A stretch of 64,000 nucleotides of DNA from Tubiluchus corallicola (lineage: Eukaryota > Priapulida > Priapulimorpha > Priapulimorphida > Tubiluchidae), in the NCBI GenBank assembly GCA_030141605.1, contig JAQGDQ010000053.1:124001-188000 (forward strand), given 5' to 3'. Numbering within the stretch: position 1 is the stretch's first letter; each line of letters begins with the position of its first letter. The translations under genes were made by a program, and so were the position numbers. Of this stretch, positions 22,325 through 35,961 are shown one piece after another. Under the pieces are notes generated by a model, which was not told the origin of the DNA, did not search any database, and was given only the letters and a program-made list of their open reading frames with translations.

Positions 22325-25300
22325 TAAATCTTAAAATATAGCATGATAATAAGATGCTGGATATTAATTGCCATTAAGTAAAAAACACATTCGTACTTTT
22401 TTAATCCCATAAGTGCCATCTTTTTAAATATGCACTCTATAAGCCAGAGTTCAGCATTCAACTATGAAACCTAATTTGCAAACATTGTAGTGGCAAGATG
22501 ACGACCTCGCTCATTATCAAGGAAAATCTTGTCACAATGCACTAAACTGGCAGATGTGTTTTAGCAATATCCAGATGTACATACATCCTCCTATCTTGTT
22601 GTAATACAAAACATATTTACATAATTTACAGCAGTATTGCTTCATTCAGCTTTTACTATAAGATTGCAGAACATAAGCTTACATGTTCTGAAATAATGAG
22701 TAATGATGCCCTGCAACACGCATGGCAACTTACTAGTTCTGGTAACGAGCTCCTCTCTTAGGCAATGCAGTTCTTTGCTAAGTTCTGCTAACAGAGTGCC
22801 ATGACATCTAAGAGGTGGGAGATGGCGTCCTTGTAACTTTTCTCGCACCAAGTTCTGGTAATAATACTCTTGCTCTGATTCACAGCCAATTCTCATCATC
22901 TAGATAAATAATAAATTAACCAATCAAAGACTGAACATAACGAACATAACTGAGCTAAATTACCTAACACGGTTTCGCTGTGACTATCATATACAGTCAA
23001 ATCTCACTATAATGCCCACTTTGGGACCGGAAAAAAGTTCACGTTATAGCGAGTCGAGTTAAATTTTGCCATAATGAAATCTTGAAGCAGTCAGAACAAA
23101 TGTACAGTGGTTAGATTTCTCAATTTTCAAACTAGAGGTTAATGAATTAAAAGAAAACAAATTATCATTTGTGAATTAATGACTCACTCAAAATCAAACA
23201 ACTTTATTAAATACATTTTGTTTACATAATAAATGTGCCATGTACTTAGTATAAAATATAAGAGACTGCAGGTCACCACTACGCATGTACACGTAAAAAA
23301 AGGTTCGATTCATAACTACAACTTTTTTGTTGTGATTTACTTAAACAATGTTTAGAAAACAAGCAAAATTTTGCATTTCTCACTGGTGAAAAAAGAATTA
23401 CGTGTTTTTTTCTGTCAGTTGCCAGTAAGACTGCTTGGCATTGAGAATAGTCAGAATATTACTATTGTTATTATGTTGTATGACGTATGGTACAAGCTGG
23501 CAGACAATCAAAACGTGGTAACATGCATTATTATATACAAGAGATGTCTGGCCAGTGTGTGACAGTGACTCACCTGAGCATATATATATAGTACTGCCAG
23601 ACTGTTGGTACGGGAAAGAAAAGCTGTTGGCGCTAATTGAGACCAGCTCGTAGTCGTAGTCATCCATAAGCCTTGTTGGGGCATTGGTAGTATTTCCCCA
23701 TTGAACGTGTATATTCATTTGCCTGGCAAATGGCAGGCAATGGGAGGTGGTATAATTTTTATTTACATTTGAAACTGTTTTGTTCCTTCCAAGTTTGCAG
23801 TGCTAAACGAGTTTGGGGGTATAACGGAAGGCGATATAACGAGGTTTGACTGTAATTTCTATTTTAATTAGCCCAATATGTTCTATTTCAATAATGTCGA
23901 CTATTATGAAAGATTAGAAAGTCATGATTAGTCTCTGGAACTGTAATATATTTGTACTTTAATCATCGATATGTCAGTAGCCTGTTACTTTTACAGAAAA
24001 AGTGAAAAGAGAATGGAATTAACAAGTACCATTAAAATAAATGCCTAAAATGTTAATTTTCAGATAATTTAAGATAAGGTCACACATGTGTATGTATCTA
24101 TACCTGTTGCTGTATAAATGGAACAAGCATGACAAACAGAGGACTTCGATTTGTGACAATGAAATCTATGAAACTCCATAATGATGTTCCACCTGGAAAT
24201 GAAAATGTAGAAAATATATTTTGTTAATTCAAACTGATCTGATAAGACTGTCAAGCCTCTACATAAAACACAATGATAGAAAATACCAACTGGAAGAATG
24301 AGTTGAGCAAAACTCTCCAACAATATGTAAAGCTTTTGCAGATTCACTTGGGAAAGTGGAAAATTTTATAGGCTTTGCACAATTAGCTCCAATGTGAAGA
24401 CATTATTAGAGTGATGTAAAATGCATTAAATCTCTGCTACGTGTTTCAAAATTTCTGGTAGAAAATAAGGCATATTAATTTGTAATTTTTACAATCCCAA
24501 ACAAGTTTTTATAATGTCACATACAATTAAAAATGTCTTTTGGAACAGTCCTGAATGGCAATCATTCTGCACATTATGTTCAGAACTTTCCCAATGAGGT
24601 TTCAGACACTTTTCATTTTCAGACTGTTCCTGATTACAGTGAAGATTAGGTCAGTTTTTGTTAAAGAATGGATTAGAAAAAAACTGTATGGCGCAAACAA
24701 TACACATGATAAAATTTTCTTACAGCTATGCTAAAGTTATATTAGATGCAGATTCTATGAGACTTCCTGCAACATTGTTGCAAACTCCCTAGTGGCTGCA
24801 AACCTAAATAAACTAACATGGTTTTACGAAACTGACCTGGTAATCAGAGAGTAAGTGTTAAACCCATCAAATTTTATTTTTGGCATTCCAACTAATTCCT
24901 TTATGGCACTTTACCTATTACACGTTACACTTACCCTGTAAGATTGTGAATAAGTTTAACAGGTATTTCTTAATTAAGATCCATAGATCTAGCTAACAGT
25001 GTAAGTTATGATGCAGTATTATATTAGCAGGTGCCTCAGTAATTTCACTATTTAAGAATGCAACACGTTTTGCTTTAATAAATATTAAGAGTTAGAATGA
25101 AGCAGATTAGTAGATTCAACTTAATGTGACTTATTTCTTATTTCAATGTTAATTAGTTTCTCGTTATATAATTAAATAGAAAAATATCTGATAACTGATG
25201 TAAATAAACTTGTGTGTACATTTTAACTATGACCTATTGTAATTAGTAAAATACTTTTACATTTTTTCTAGTACAGACTCAAATAATGTAAAAAGCGATT

Positions 25301-28300
25301 TGTTCTATAGCTCTTCCATTGCCATGCTCCCACTTTCAGAAGCTAAAAAAGCTTAGTCTAATCCCACTATGTAGGAGTACCAGGAGGGCAACTTATTTTA
25401 AACCCTAAAACACAGCAACATACCGATTTGCTTGTTACCCAATTCCTGAACAACTCTAGCAATTTTATGCCATTCTGCTGCTAGCTCTCTTTCAAAGCAA
25501 GTGATGACTACCTTCAAACCTATAACAAAAACATATTTATTTCACTAAAAGCTATAAACACTAATTTTAACAATGCTATACTTCCAAAATACTAAGCCAA
25601 ATAATAAAAAATAAATAACATGCCGATTGTGTGTTACAGTGTATTGTGGGTTAGTGTATACAGTAACTAGAATAAAACATAAACCAAGACCAACATTTAT
25701 TTATTAATAAACACAAATAATAGAGAAACGTTCTTTACACTGGTTACTAGATATAGCTAGAAGTTAAAGAATGCCTAAATAATCAAATTCCCCATACAAC
25801 ATGGAAGAAAATAAAGATAAAAACAGTCTATTGAAAACCAAATGTTACATGTGGTCGTTGTAAACTTACACAGAAATGATATCTGAAACAGTGTGTCACG
25901 TATAATGCGTGGAATCCGATCATGAGACTCACTGGCAAGATCACTGATTGAAGACGCGTGTTGCGTTTTATTAGACGTGTGTTGATTCAGTGTGGACTTA
26001 GGGGGCAAAATTGCATCAAGAGTAAAATTCAATGTAAACACCACATCTTCATGTCTTATGCGTGGAGATTCTGGAAAACATTAAAATGTAATGTCTCAGA
26101 AACAAAAATAAGGAAATAATTTTTAAAATAATGTTTTTGGTACAAGAGCACAACTGTTTCAACATTACAGTTAAAAAGTGCAATTAATATTGCTAAAGCT
26201 CTGAGTTATTTACTTTTATCATTAATTCACCATCAACATTTCAATTAGGTGTTTTTGCATTCGGCCTCACTTTATTAATTTAGAATTTTAGACTTTTTAA
26301 ATCACACAGGTAAAACTATCTGCACATACCTTTGCCACCCTTCCCAGACCGGAGACAGACTGGTATAATCAAATTTAGCAGCACATTTTCCGTCTTATCT
26401 AAGCTTGAAAGAGTGGCCATTCCTCCGCAAAGAGAATCCAGTGGATACTGATCCTAAAAAAACATTATTATCACGATTGATATAGCAGTTGAAGTTACTT
26501 GGAAACCAATTTACTTTCATGCACCTAAGCAATATGCAAATTATCAGTATCACTGAGCAGCATGCCAGTCATCATAACAATAAGTTCACAGCTAAAAATT
26601 TTAACTTAAGGTGCGATCTTCTAATTGCAAAAATGAATCGGATCCAGTTCTCAAGCTCGAGTTAAACCTGCCAGTGAGTATCCCACTAAACCTGTTTGAC
26701 AAAGTTTATTTAAAATTATTTTTCAGTACGAACGTTTTGTGAGGTTTCATCTGGTTTTATATATATTAATATATATATATTAAATATATATATATATATA
26801 TAATATTGCTTTGAACAAAAGAAAATAGAATAAGTTAAGCTATAATAAAAATAGATATTCATGACAATGACTGCACTGTTGGCTAATGATTATAGAGTGA
26901 GTTACAGTTTTTCCAAACAAAACCAACAATAATTACTAATGTATAAGTAATACAATAATAAGAGTGTAACATAACCTTTTGCTGAGGGGAGACACAAAAG
27001 CAATGAATAATAATACAGAATAAATTATCAAAGTGTTCCTCAAATGCAAATCTATATACCCTCAATATTTAGCATAGAACCCTCGCACATCTGGCACAAC
27101 CTGCAATTTTGAGGAGTATGAATGGAGACTCAAAGAGATCAGAGTCAAATTCAGACTGTCTAGTACATCTTGCAGATATCTCATAAGCTTATACCCCTCA
27201 AAACTGCAAGGCTGTGGAATATTGAAGGTAATGACAGATTCTCAATTGATGAAACACTACTTTGATTCACTAAATTGTTCTGTACTAATACTCGTTGTTT
27301 TTGACCCCTACCCCCTTAACAAAAGGTATTCTGCACCCTTTATTAAGAGAACACTGACAATTTTCTTCTCGGCATGTTCAGCAGTCTCAAATTTTTCCAA
27401 GCAATTGTTACCAAATACGAGATCTGTACTTTTGTTCTTATAGTAAATGGTTATATGTGAGTTAGTTTGCATGTGGGTAAACAACAAAACACTTTGTTAA
27501 GGTTGGTTTGCAACAAACAGCTTACAAGAATCCCTGAATAGCTACTTATAAACTATAATTAACATGGGGAATTAACTGTTAGAACTAGAAAAGTGAACTG
27601 AACCAAAATCAGTGTTAATTCTTGGATACAGCATCAATTAATTCAAGGCACAAAATTCAGTATCACCTTGCAATGAATTATTTTAAAAATTCTAGCACCA
27701 GTTACAACACAACAAAATACCACAGAAAAATCAGTTGTCATTATTTTGGGGTAAATTTGGAGGCAATCATTTTCTCACAGTTTTTATGGCATAATTCCAC
27801 ACATACTCTCAAGTTATCATAACTGGGTACATCAGTGAACATATAATGTATACTTTACATGTTTGGCACGCATAGAATTCATCCAAGCATTTAAAAAAAT
27901 AGATGCAGTTTGAATAAAAATTTGAAAGAAAGAAAGAACTATGTTAGAGGATAACATGTAGGACAAAAAATTCTTTAGGCGATGTGAACGGAACACAATG
28001 CACTGAAAGCATACAAGCCGTAGCATACACTTGCATACCTTTAATGCTTTTACGAGCATCTCCAACCGTAATTGAGCACCACTAGGTATGTACTGAAATA
28101 TCTACAGTAAAATGATAGAGCAAAAAATGATAAATAAATATAGAACATGCTATATGCATAGAATGTATAACACATACACAGACACACGTTTCCACAGAGA
28201 TTGTCTGCACAGTTCTAATACAAAATACATCACAATTTTAGCTTTTTACCATATGTTGCAATAAAACAGTTCTCTATGTTTTTTTACTAAGACAGAATAG

Positions 28301-28517
28301 ATTTTTTTCAAAAAGGCCTTATCGAAAACGATTACTACCAAATGTTGCTGCACTTGAATAGCAAAAACTATATTAGAAATGTTCTCACAGACAATCCCGA
28401 TTAGAAAAACTAATCAAGTCAATATATTTAAAATGATGCAATGATAGTCACAGAAAAAATATATAAGATAAAAATTTGAAAAATACAAAACACCACCACT
28501 ACCATCACCACCATAAG

Positions 28518-28557
<40 letters not shown>

Positions 28558-31500
28558 TACAGTTTCATAATACAGTCATACCACACCAGACGTAACAACA
28601 CATTCCTAGAAAAAGACCACATACATTAACAAAAATAAATAACTCCAATACTAAAACTATTCAACTATTCAACTAATCAACGATCAGATTTAATTGCAGC
28701 TGGACTGTTGCACTACTCTATCAAATCGTGGTTTTTTTCACATAAATTGCATTTTATTACCAAAATGTAGGAAATGACTGATTGATTCTTGAATGTGAGC
28801 TAACTAACTAAAGGCCAAGTGCTAACTATGTGACATGGCAGAATTCAATGAGCTTTTAATTCATGACAGAGAAGACCAGGAAACTACGACATCCACCACA
28901 ATAGCTTGCTGTTTTCTCGAAACGAGATAATGCAATGTATATCAACAAAATAAGAAACCAGTGATAGGCAAGTTCCATTAAAAATAACCTTATGCAAGTT
29001 TCAAATTCTTTAAGAGTGTAATGAACTCAGTTCAACTTCACGTCTCTTTCAATCAGGATGAACTTAAAGCAAAACTGGACGCAATCTTAAACTATAGGTC
29101 AAAACAATCTACTCTTTAAAACATTGAAAGGAAACATATACTATTTTTTCAAAATTGACTTACGTCAGGGGTGTGCAAATTACCTGACTAGTTGGGCCAC
29201 ATTAAACTTTCCCGCAATTCCTGGGGGCCACAGGCAGTTTGATCAAGGAGCCAAGTACAGTAGGGCCTAATAACGATTTTTTGCATTCGATTTGCGCACA
29301 TCATTACTACTACACTCAAGAAAACTATTTTAGAAGTTATTAAAATTTATGTTAAAAACCATATTTTTCAACTTTTACATCAGGTAGTAGTAATTTCGAT
29401 ACAATGCATATTAGTAATGCGTATCACACAGTCTGTGTAGCATGGTGCATATTAATTTGTCTTGACTCGATCTTCTTCTTGAATCTTCCTCTTTTTTCTT
29501 ATAGATGATTCTGATCTATACGAACACTATACCTGATGAAACAACGAAACAACCACTGATTGAGGCGTGTACTACTGAGCCTAAGCAGAAACTAAAATCT
29601 GGGAATCCCCCTATATCAGGGGTGACCACACTTTTTCAGCTTGCTGGCTACTTACAAATTGGTCTGCCCAGTCGTCTTCTTGGTCATAGTAGGTAGATCA
29701 TTTTGACTTGGTTATTATACAATTTTATTTATAATTTATTTTGTAAAATAACCAAGTCAAAATGACCTACCTGCTGTGACCAAGAAGATGACTGGGCAGA
29801 TCAACAGCCCCGATAATAGAAGCCCAGAGATTGGCTGGTTGGTTTTCCTACCAGCCAATCAGATTGCTTTTCGCATTTTTTGCAGATTTGACGTTTCAAT
29901 GGCGGCTTCCGTGACAGTATGCTGTGTTCTGTGATTACACGCTTTTTTGTGTTCCAAGTGAGCAACGTGTAATTTCGTCATGTCCGCCAGTGACATTAAG
30001 TGACAACCGTCTTGTAAGGGTTAATGTCGTCCGATGTAGTGGAAAAAACTACTGCACTATCTTTGCGATCATGAACTTCAGTTGGATACACTCAATTCAT
30101 CGCCTGGGTCACACTTTCATTAGGAAGACAAATCTCTTCGCGGGCCGCACAACACCTCTCGGCGGCAAGCGGCCCGCGCGCAGTTTACACACCCCTGACT
30201 TACGTGAAAGAATTATGACCACACAAAATTTCGCATTCACACTACTAGTTCTTCGCTATTACAAGCACTTTGCCATTCGCTAGTTAGACGGGCACTAGTA
30301 CCCGTATTTCATAAATGTACTGCACAAAAAACTGGTGCTGTATCTTTCAGTTCAGATGTGTTCATTTGTGACGAACTACACACGTTTGACAGCTCCTGCG
30401 TGAGCTCAAAGGTATTTTGAAATTTTAGTTTTTATCATAAAACTTGCCTAGTTTCAGTACAACACACTGGATATCTTACAATAGCACTGTACATCAATTT
30501 CCGCTTTTGCAAACATGTGCAACATTCTCATGGAATATTTTTGCTGTTGAAAATTATGTTAGCTTGTGATAGCATCAATAGTTGGGCTCGACCGTTTTTA
30601 ATCTATTATTAATTATCAGAAACGCTTTTGTAATATTAATTGTGTTAACATATATACTTTTTATCGGACTTGAAAATGGGGTAGTATACGTAAAATCATT
30701 GTATGTTCCTTTGAATCAAGCTCATGCTCACGTTTGGGTTTTTTTTTGTCAAACTGAGTTGAGCTCCAAGTTGAAAGTATATGGCGCCACTAATTAATAA
30801 ATCAATCAAGAATGTAGGTCTAGCGACAGCCAGTATATCAATGAACACGCACTTTGAAGTCAGTCTTTAAGCTAACAAATAGAACACTATTGAAAAAATA
30901 TTTAATACATTGCACAACACAGAGTGCAACCATTTATTGCTAAAATAAATGATCACAATCTGCTTTGCTTTATTATTATTATTATATCACTTGATGTGTA
31001 TGCTCATTTGAGTAGTATGTAAATGTTCACTGTCAGCATTTACCGTGATTCCTAGAAAGATAACGAATTCTTCTACCATAACACTTTTTCACCAATGTTT
31101 TTACACATTCTGCACTTTTTTATTAACATGTACAATTTAAGCCTGGAAATGAAAATATAAATTTATCTATATAAATAAGTACCTAAATCTAAGCTATCTA
31201 TCAAAATCTATCAATACACACACATAATATATATAGTATAAAGTGAAAATTATGTTAATAGTATGGATAAGTAATTTTCCTACATAAAATAAATACTTGA
31301 GTCTTGAGAATAAATTCACATACCCCTGTCACATGTATCTGCATGCAGACAAGTTGAATGACAGCTTTACAGAACACCTGTGGTGGAGCATGTTGAAGAC
31401 AAGCTTGTAGTGAACTGTGATGAATGCTGTGCATACTCTCTCCGACACTATGAGACGATCCGTCTGCAAGCGCGATACTCAAACAAATGTTGAGTAAAAA

Positions 31501-34500
31501 TTTAAGGTGAGGCAGATAAGCAATGTATGGGTACTTTTGTAGCGACAAGTAGACGCCTTTTAGCAGGTTCGCTGCAGCTTCCCAATCACAGTTACGCTGA
31601 AAACAAAAGTGTGATAAAATTGAAATGTCTGTAGTTTTCTAAACGCTCTAACGATTAAGTGTGAATGCACATTATACAAGTGGATTTAGGTTAAAAGGCC
31701 AGAGTAATCCTTCCTAACTGTCATACTGGTCGCCAAACATTCAGTCTCTGAAGCAGTAGTATAAACACAATTCCAAAGTTAAATTGAAAGATAACTGACA
31801 AGCCCAGTACTTCATACTATACTAGTGGCATATTAACACCTACAACAGAATCAATTATTTCTAATCTTAATGCCAAGCTTATTATTAATGATGGTACAAA
31901 CCCAAAATTGCGATAAAATTGAAATGTCTGTAGTTTTCTAAATGATTCAACGATTGAGTGTGAATGCTCATTATACAAGTTAATTTATGTTTAAGGCTAG
32001 AGTAATCCTAACTGTCATACTGGTCGCCAAACATTCAGTCTCTGAAGCAATAGTATAAACGCCATTCCAAAACCCAAACCCAAAATTAGTCAAATTTTGA
32101 TGCTAAACTTCAACAAAATAAACTTTGGACTGCCATAATCACCGGGAGACACAGTGACTTAGTGGTTTTGGAGTCGGCTTTGTATGTCAAAGGCCCCCAG
32201 ATCAAATCCAAATGTTTCAAACTTTTTACATTTCACATTTCCTGTCTTTTGAGTTTAGCATCAAAATTTAATTAATTGTGAGTTTGTACCATCACCTACA
32301 ATAGAAACAATTGAAAGTCATATTGTACATTTGTAGTAAGCTACTAATTTGAACCACTGCTTTAGAATTTAATCAGTGACAAGAACTTACACGTAATCCA
32401 GGTTTCTTGTAAATCTTAGTAAAAGTTTTATCCAGTCTACGAAAGATCATAATCAGACATGGCCGAATGGCTTCCTGAGACCAATCAGTAATAGGTAATA
32501 ACTGTGTAATGTACTTTTGCAAACCTTGACAGCCCATTGTTATAGGATCATATGGAGACATCTTCAATAATGCATGTGAAATATCTGCAAGTCTCTGTAA
32601 AAACCAAGTTATTAATTAAGTGCAATATGTTGAAGGAGTTTTTTAATGGTCACTTAGGTCAAATCAGTGAGCAAGGAAATTGCAATAGTGACTCACAGCA
32701 CAACAAAAGTGAATAATCACTAATGCCAATTATATAGCTTCTATGAAATGCATTTTTGTCCATTTTTCCTATCATTACTAAACTGATGCCGCAAACAATT
32801 TGCTTACATGTGTCTGCACCAGAACATTAACAACAAACATCACGTCTTTCTATAGATGTTTGGAGCTAGCTGAAATATTACTAGTAGTATTTAAGATATC
32901 TGACTAAAAGGTAGCTTTAGTCTATTAGTCTTCCAGGAAAAACTTTGACAATTTTAATTAAAATGAAGAAATTAATACAAATGTATCTACAATAAGGAAT
33001 TTATCCATCTATCAGTCTATCTATAAACAGGCATATCACATAACTGTGTGCTATAAACAGAAAATACATTGATTGCATCCCCACCTGACAAAAAACTAAA
33101 AAAAACACTCAAATGCACAGCTTCTACAAAAGCTTTCTCGCATAATAGGTTTTATTTATAAACTGATATCGTACTACAAAGAAGTGAGATATAGCACTTT
33201 TTAGACAGTCAGCAAAAAATAACAATTATATGAGATGCATAGTAAGAAAAAAAATCACCACAGAGCAACAACGTTTTGAATTGATAACAGTCTAGCAGCT
33301 CAAACTGCAAACAGTCCTGCTTCTATTAGATTAAAAATTACAAAATTAGTTAAAATATCAAACAAAACAAAAATTTAACTTGCCATATGAGCTTTAACAT
33401 CAAGAAGGTCTGGTATTCGGCAAGTTGGATCGGACATCAATTTTGGTAGCTCTTTCAAACGCTTAGATGTCAAACAAATGAAATCAGCTACGACACACAG
33501 CAAAGTATCGCGAGGTCTACGGAAATCTGCTATGGCTTCAATATCTTCCAATCCCTCTTCATACCTACGTCTCCCTCTTTCATCGACAAACCTATATGAA
33601 GAAGTAATGTTAAACGGTAAGCTTTAGTATCCACATGCCTCATTTGAATACCACTGAGATATTTACGGTGTGCACACATTTGACACTGACATTTGAACAC
33701 AAGATCTTTTGCCACAAGACATTTGGACACAAGGTACCTTGTACACATAGGTCATTTCGACACAAGGTGATATGGACATGTAAAGTATATGGACGTAAAA
33801 GTAATTTGGACACAAGGCAATTTGGACACAAGGCTATTTCTGCATAGACACATACTGTAATTCTCACTCATTATATAATTTATAACATGTTGTTACTGAT
33901 TGCTGTTATCTGATCTTTTGCTAATGAGCAATGAGGCATAATTTGTTTGGCTGCATCAGCAGATTGCAGCATGAGTTGTTATATCTGGATATTTAAAAAT
34001 TGCTAAAGCCGATTGACTTAAAAGTTAATACGACCTGAGTCTGACCCACACCCTTCCAGTGTAACCTAACCATAAAAATTACTTATATCATTGACCGTAT
34101 AGCTGTGGCAAGAATGTAAAGAAAAATTTATTCATTATACATGCAGCACTTTGGCTGAATCCGGGAAAATTGTTTATCACACGACAAATGTACTGTATGA
34201 ACTAGAAAGATTTTATTGCCCATTTTACTAGCTTGCAAAGAAAAATCTTCCAAGAAAATCTTCTTGTGACTGTTCATCATTTATCTTAATTGACACACTT
34301 AATTGCACATTAGCTTTTGGTTTTTCAATTCAACTTGAAAAGTTACAGCAAGAAATCGCGCCGTATCCGTCGCAATCGCTAAAATCGCTGCATCCGGATA
34401 TCCACATACTATAAAAATGCCCTAATATTTATGTAAATTTTGACCTGCAGACTGCAGTTACTGTTGGAGAAGTTGGATTTGAGGATGTGAGAAAAAGAAT

Positions 34501-35928
34501 CTTTCAAAATAGATAACAAAAATAAATCATCTGTTTGATATACAGTTCTTTAAACATTAGAAACTCATTGAATTTTGCAATAAAGCCGCTTAATGCACCC
34601 ATCTCCAAGCTATGCATCCAAACTACTTTTGTTCAAATGTCCTATGTGTCCAAATGACCTATTTGTCCAAACAGCCTTTGTCCAAATAACCTATGCGTCT
34701 AAAATGTTTGTGTCGAAATAGCTTGTGCTTAAAACCACTGTAGCCAATATTTACAAATCAAAATACATCCATTAGTCATTACAACGAATAAAGAAACACG
34801 ACAAAGAAAAAAATCCTAATCCGGGACAATATCATACATCAGCAAATCTAATTCTGAAAAAAACTTAATCCCATACTTAATATGCATATCCTCTCGGTCT
34901 TCCTCAGCCATTTCCATGCTTTGTGGAGAATGATTAGTGTAGCCACGGCTTGCCTTCATACTATTTACATTTATCTTGTCTATATACCTCTGTGGTCCAC
35001 TATAGTTTCTGGTAAAGATATAATTAATCCCAGTTAATTGCTGTGATGTGAGTGTAAGAAGACAGCAGCACTAGCCACAATGATGCGTTTCAGTCCAAAG
35101 GCTATGAGAAAGTAAAACAAGCAACACACGAACAAACAGTTAGATGTCACTAAAAAAACAAATACTGCAACACGAATGCATTAAAAAGACCAGTCATGTA
35201 AAGCTTTGCAGTCTCGTGTTTGGTTGCTTTTTGAAAAAGTAGTTAAGCTTTGTTTACAATGAATATGATTTTATCTTGTCAAAAATATCAGGAGAATGAG
35301 TTATAAATAAGCATATATACTTAATTTCATTAATACATTTTTATACAATAATGAGATAAAAGTGGAAAACAGAATACAGCAATTTAGGTACATTAATCAA
35401 TACAACATTACCAAAAAATGACTCAGTTACCTTTCTAAAAAATAACAAAAATATTGTAATTCAGCGAGAAGAGATATTCAGCTTCAGAAAATACTAAAAA
35501 CTCCTGAAATATAAACAAATCATACCATGGCTGACCTTTGCTAGAGTTTAAAGAGTGTAACAGCTCTGGTTATTGGTTGTGCCACCTCCCCAAGTTGCAC
35601 CCACCAAACAGTACAATAATGGAACGAGTAACTATATATTATGGGCTACACGTAGAAAGAATTGAAAATTACATATCTTTACACTACTAAAAACAACACA
35701 AATATCTTATTTAGACATACTATGTATGCTATCCATGCTTCACAATAATACAACAATCGTTTAAAAAAATCTTGCAAGAGTAAAATAATCTGCAACAGTG
35801 TTTTTGTAGTACAAAGGTGCAATACTGTACAGAAATGATGAGATACATGTCAAAATCCGTGCATTTCACAATCCCAGTCGTAATTTATGTTGTGCCATAC
35901 ATGTAGATAAGTTAACTAAACTAAGGCA

Positions 35929-35961
<33 letters not shown>

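Noticed and set aside
22219-22461. Minus-strand frame with a Cys/Val run
   Set aside because: It is the translated CA microsatellite.
23398-23718. 106-codon minus-strand frame within the Tigger-like element as a transposase
   Set aside because: It has no DDE/D or helix-turn-helix motif; the element looks non-autonomous.
28428-28622. Minus-strand frame with a Tyr/Ile run
   Set aside because: It is the translated AT microsatellite.
33635-33867. Overlapping frames on both strands with repeated HKxFGHK-like peptides
   Set aside because: They are translations of the GGACACAAGG subrepeats of the fold-back element, not genes.
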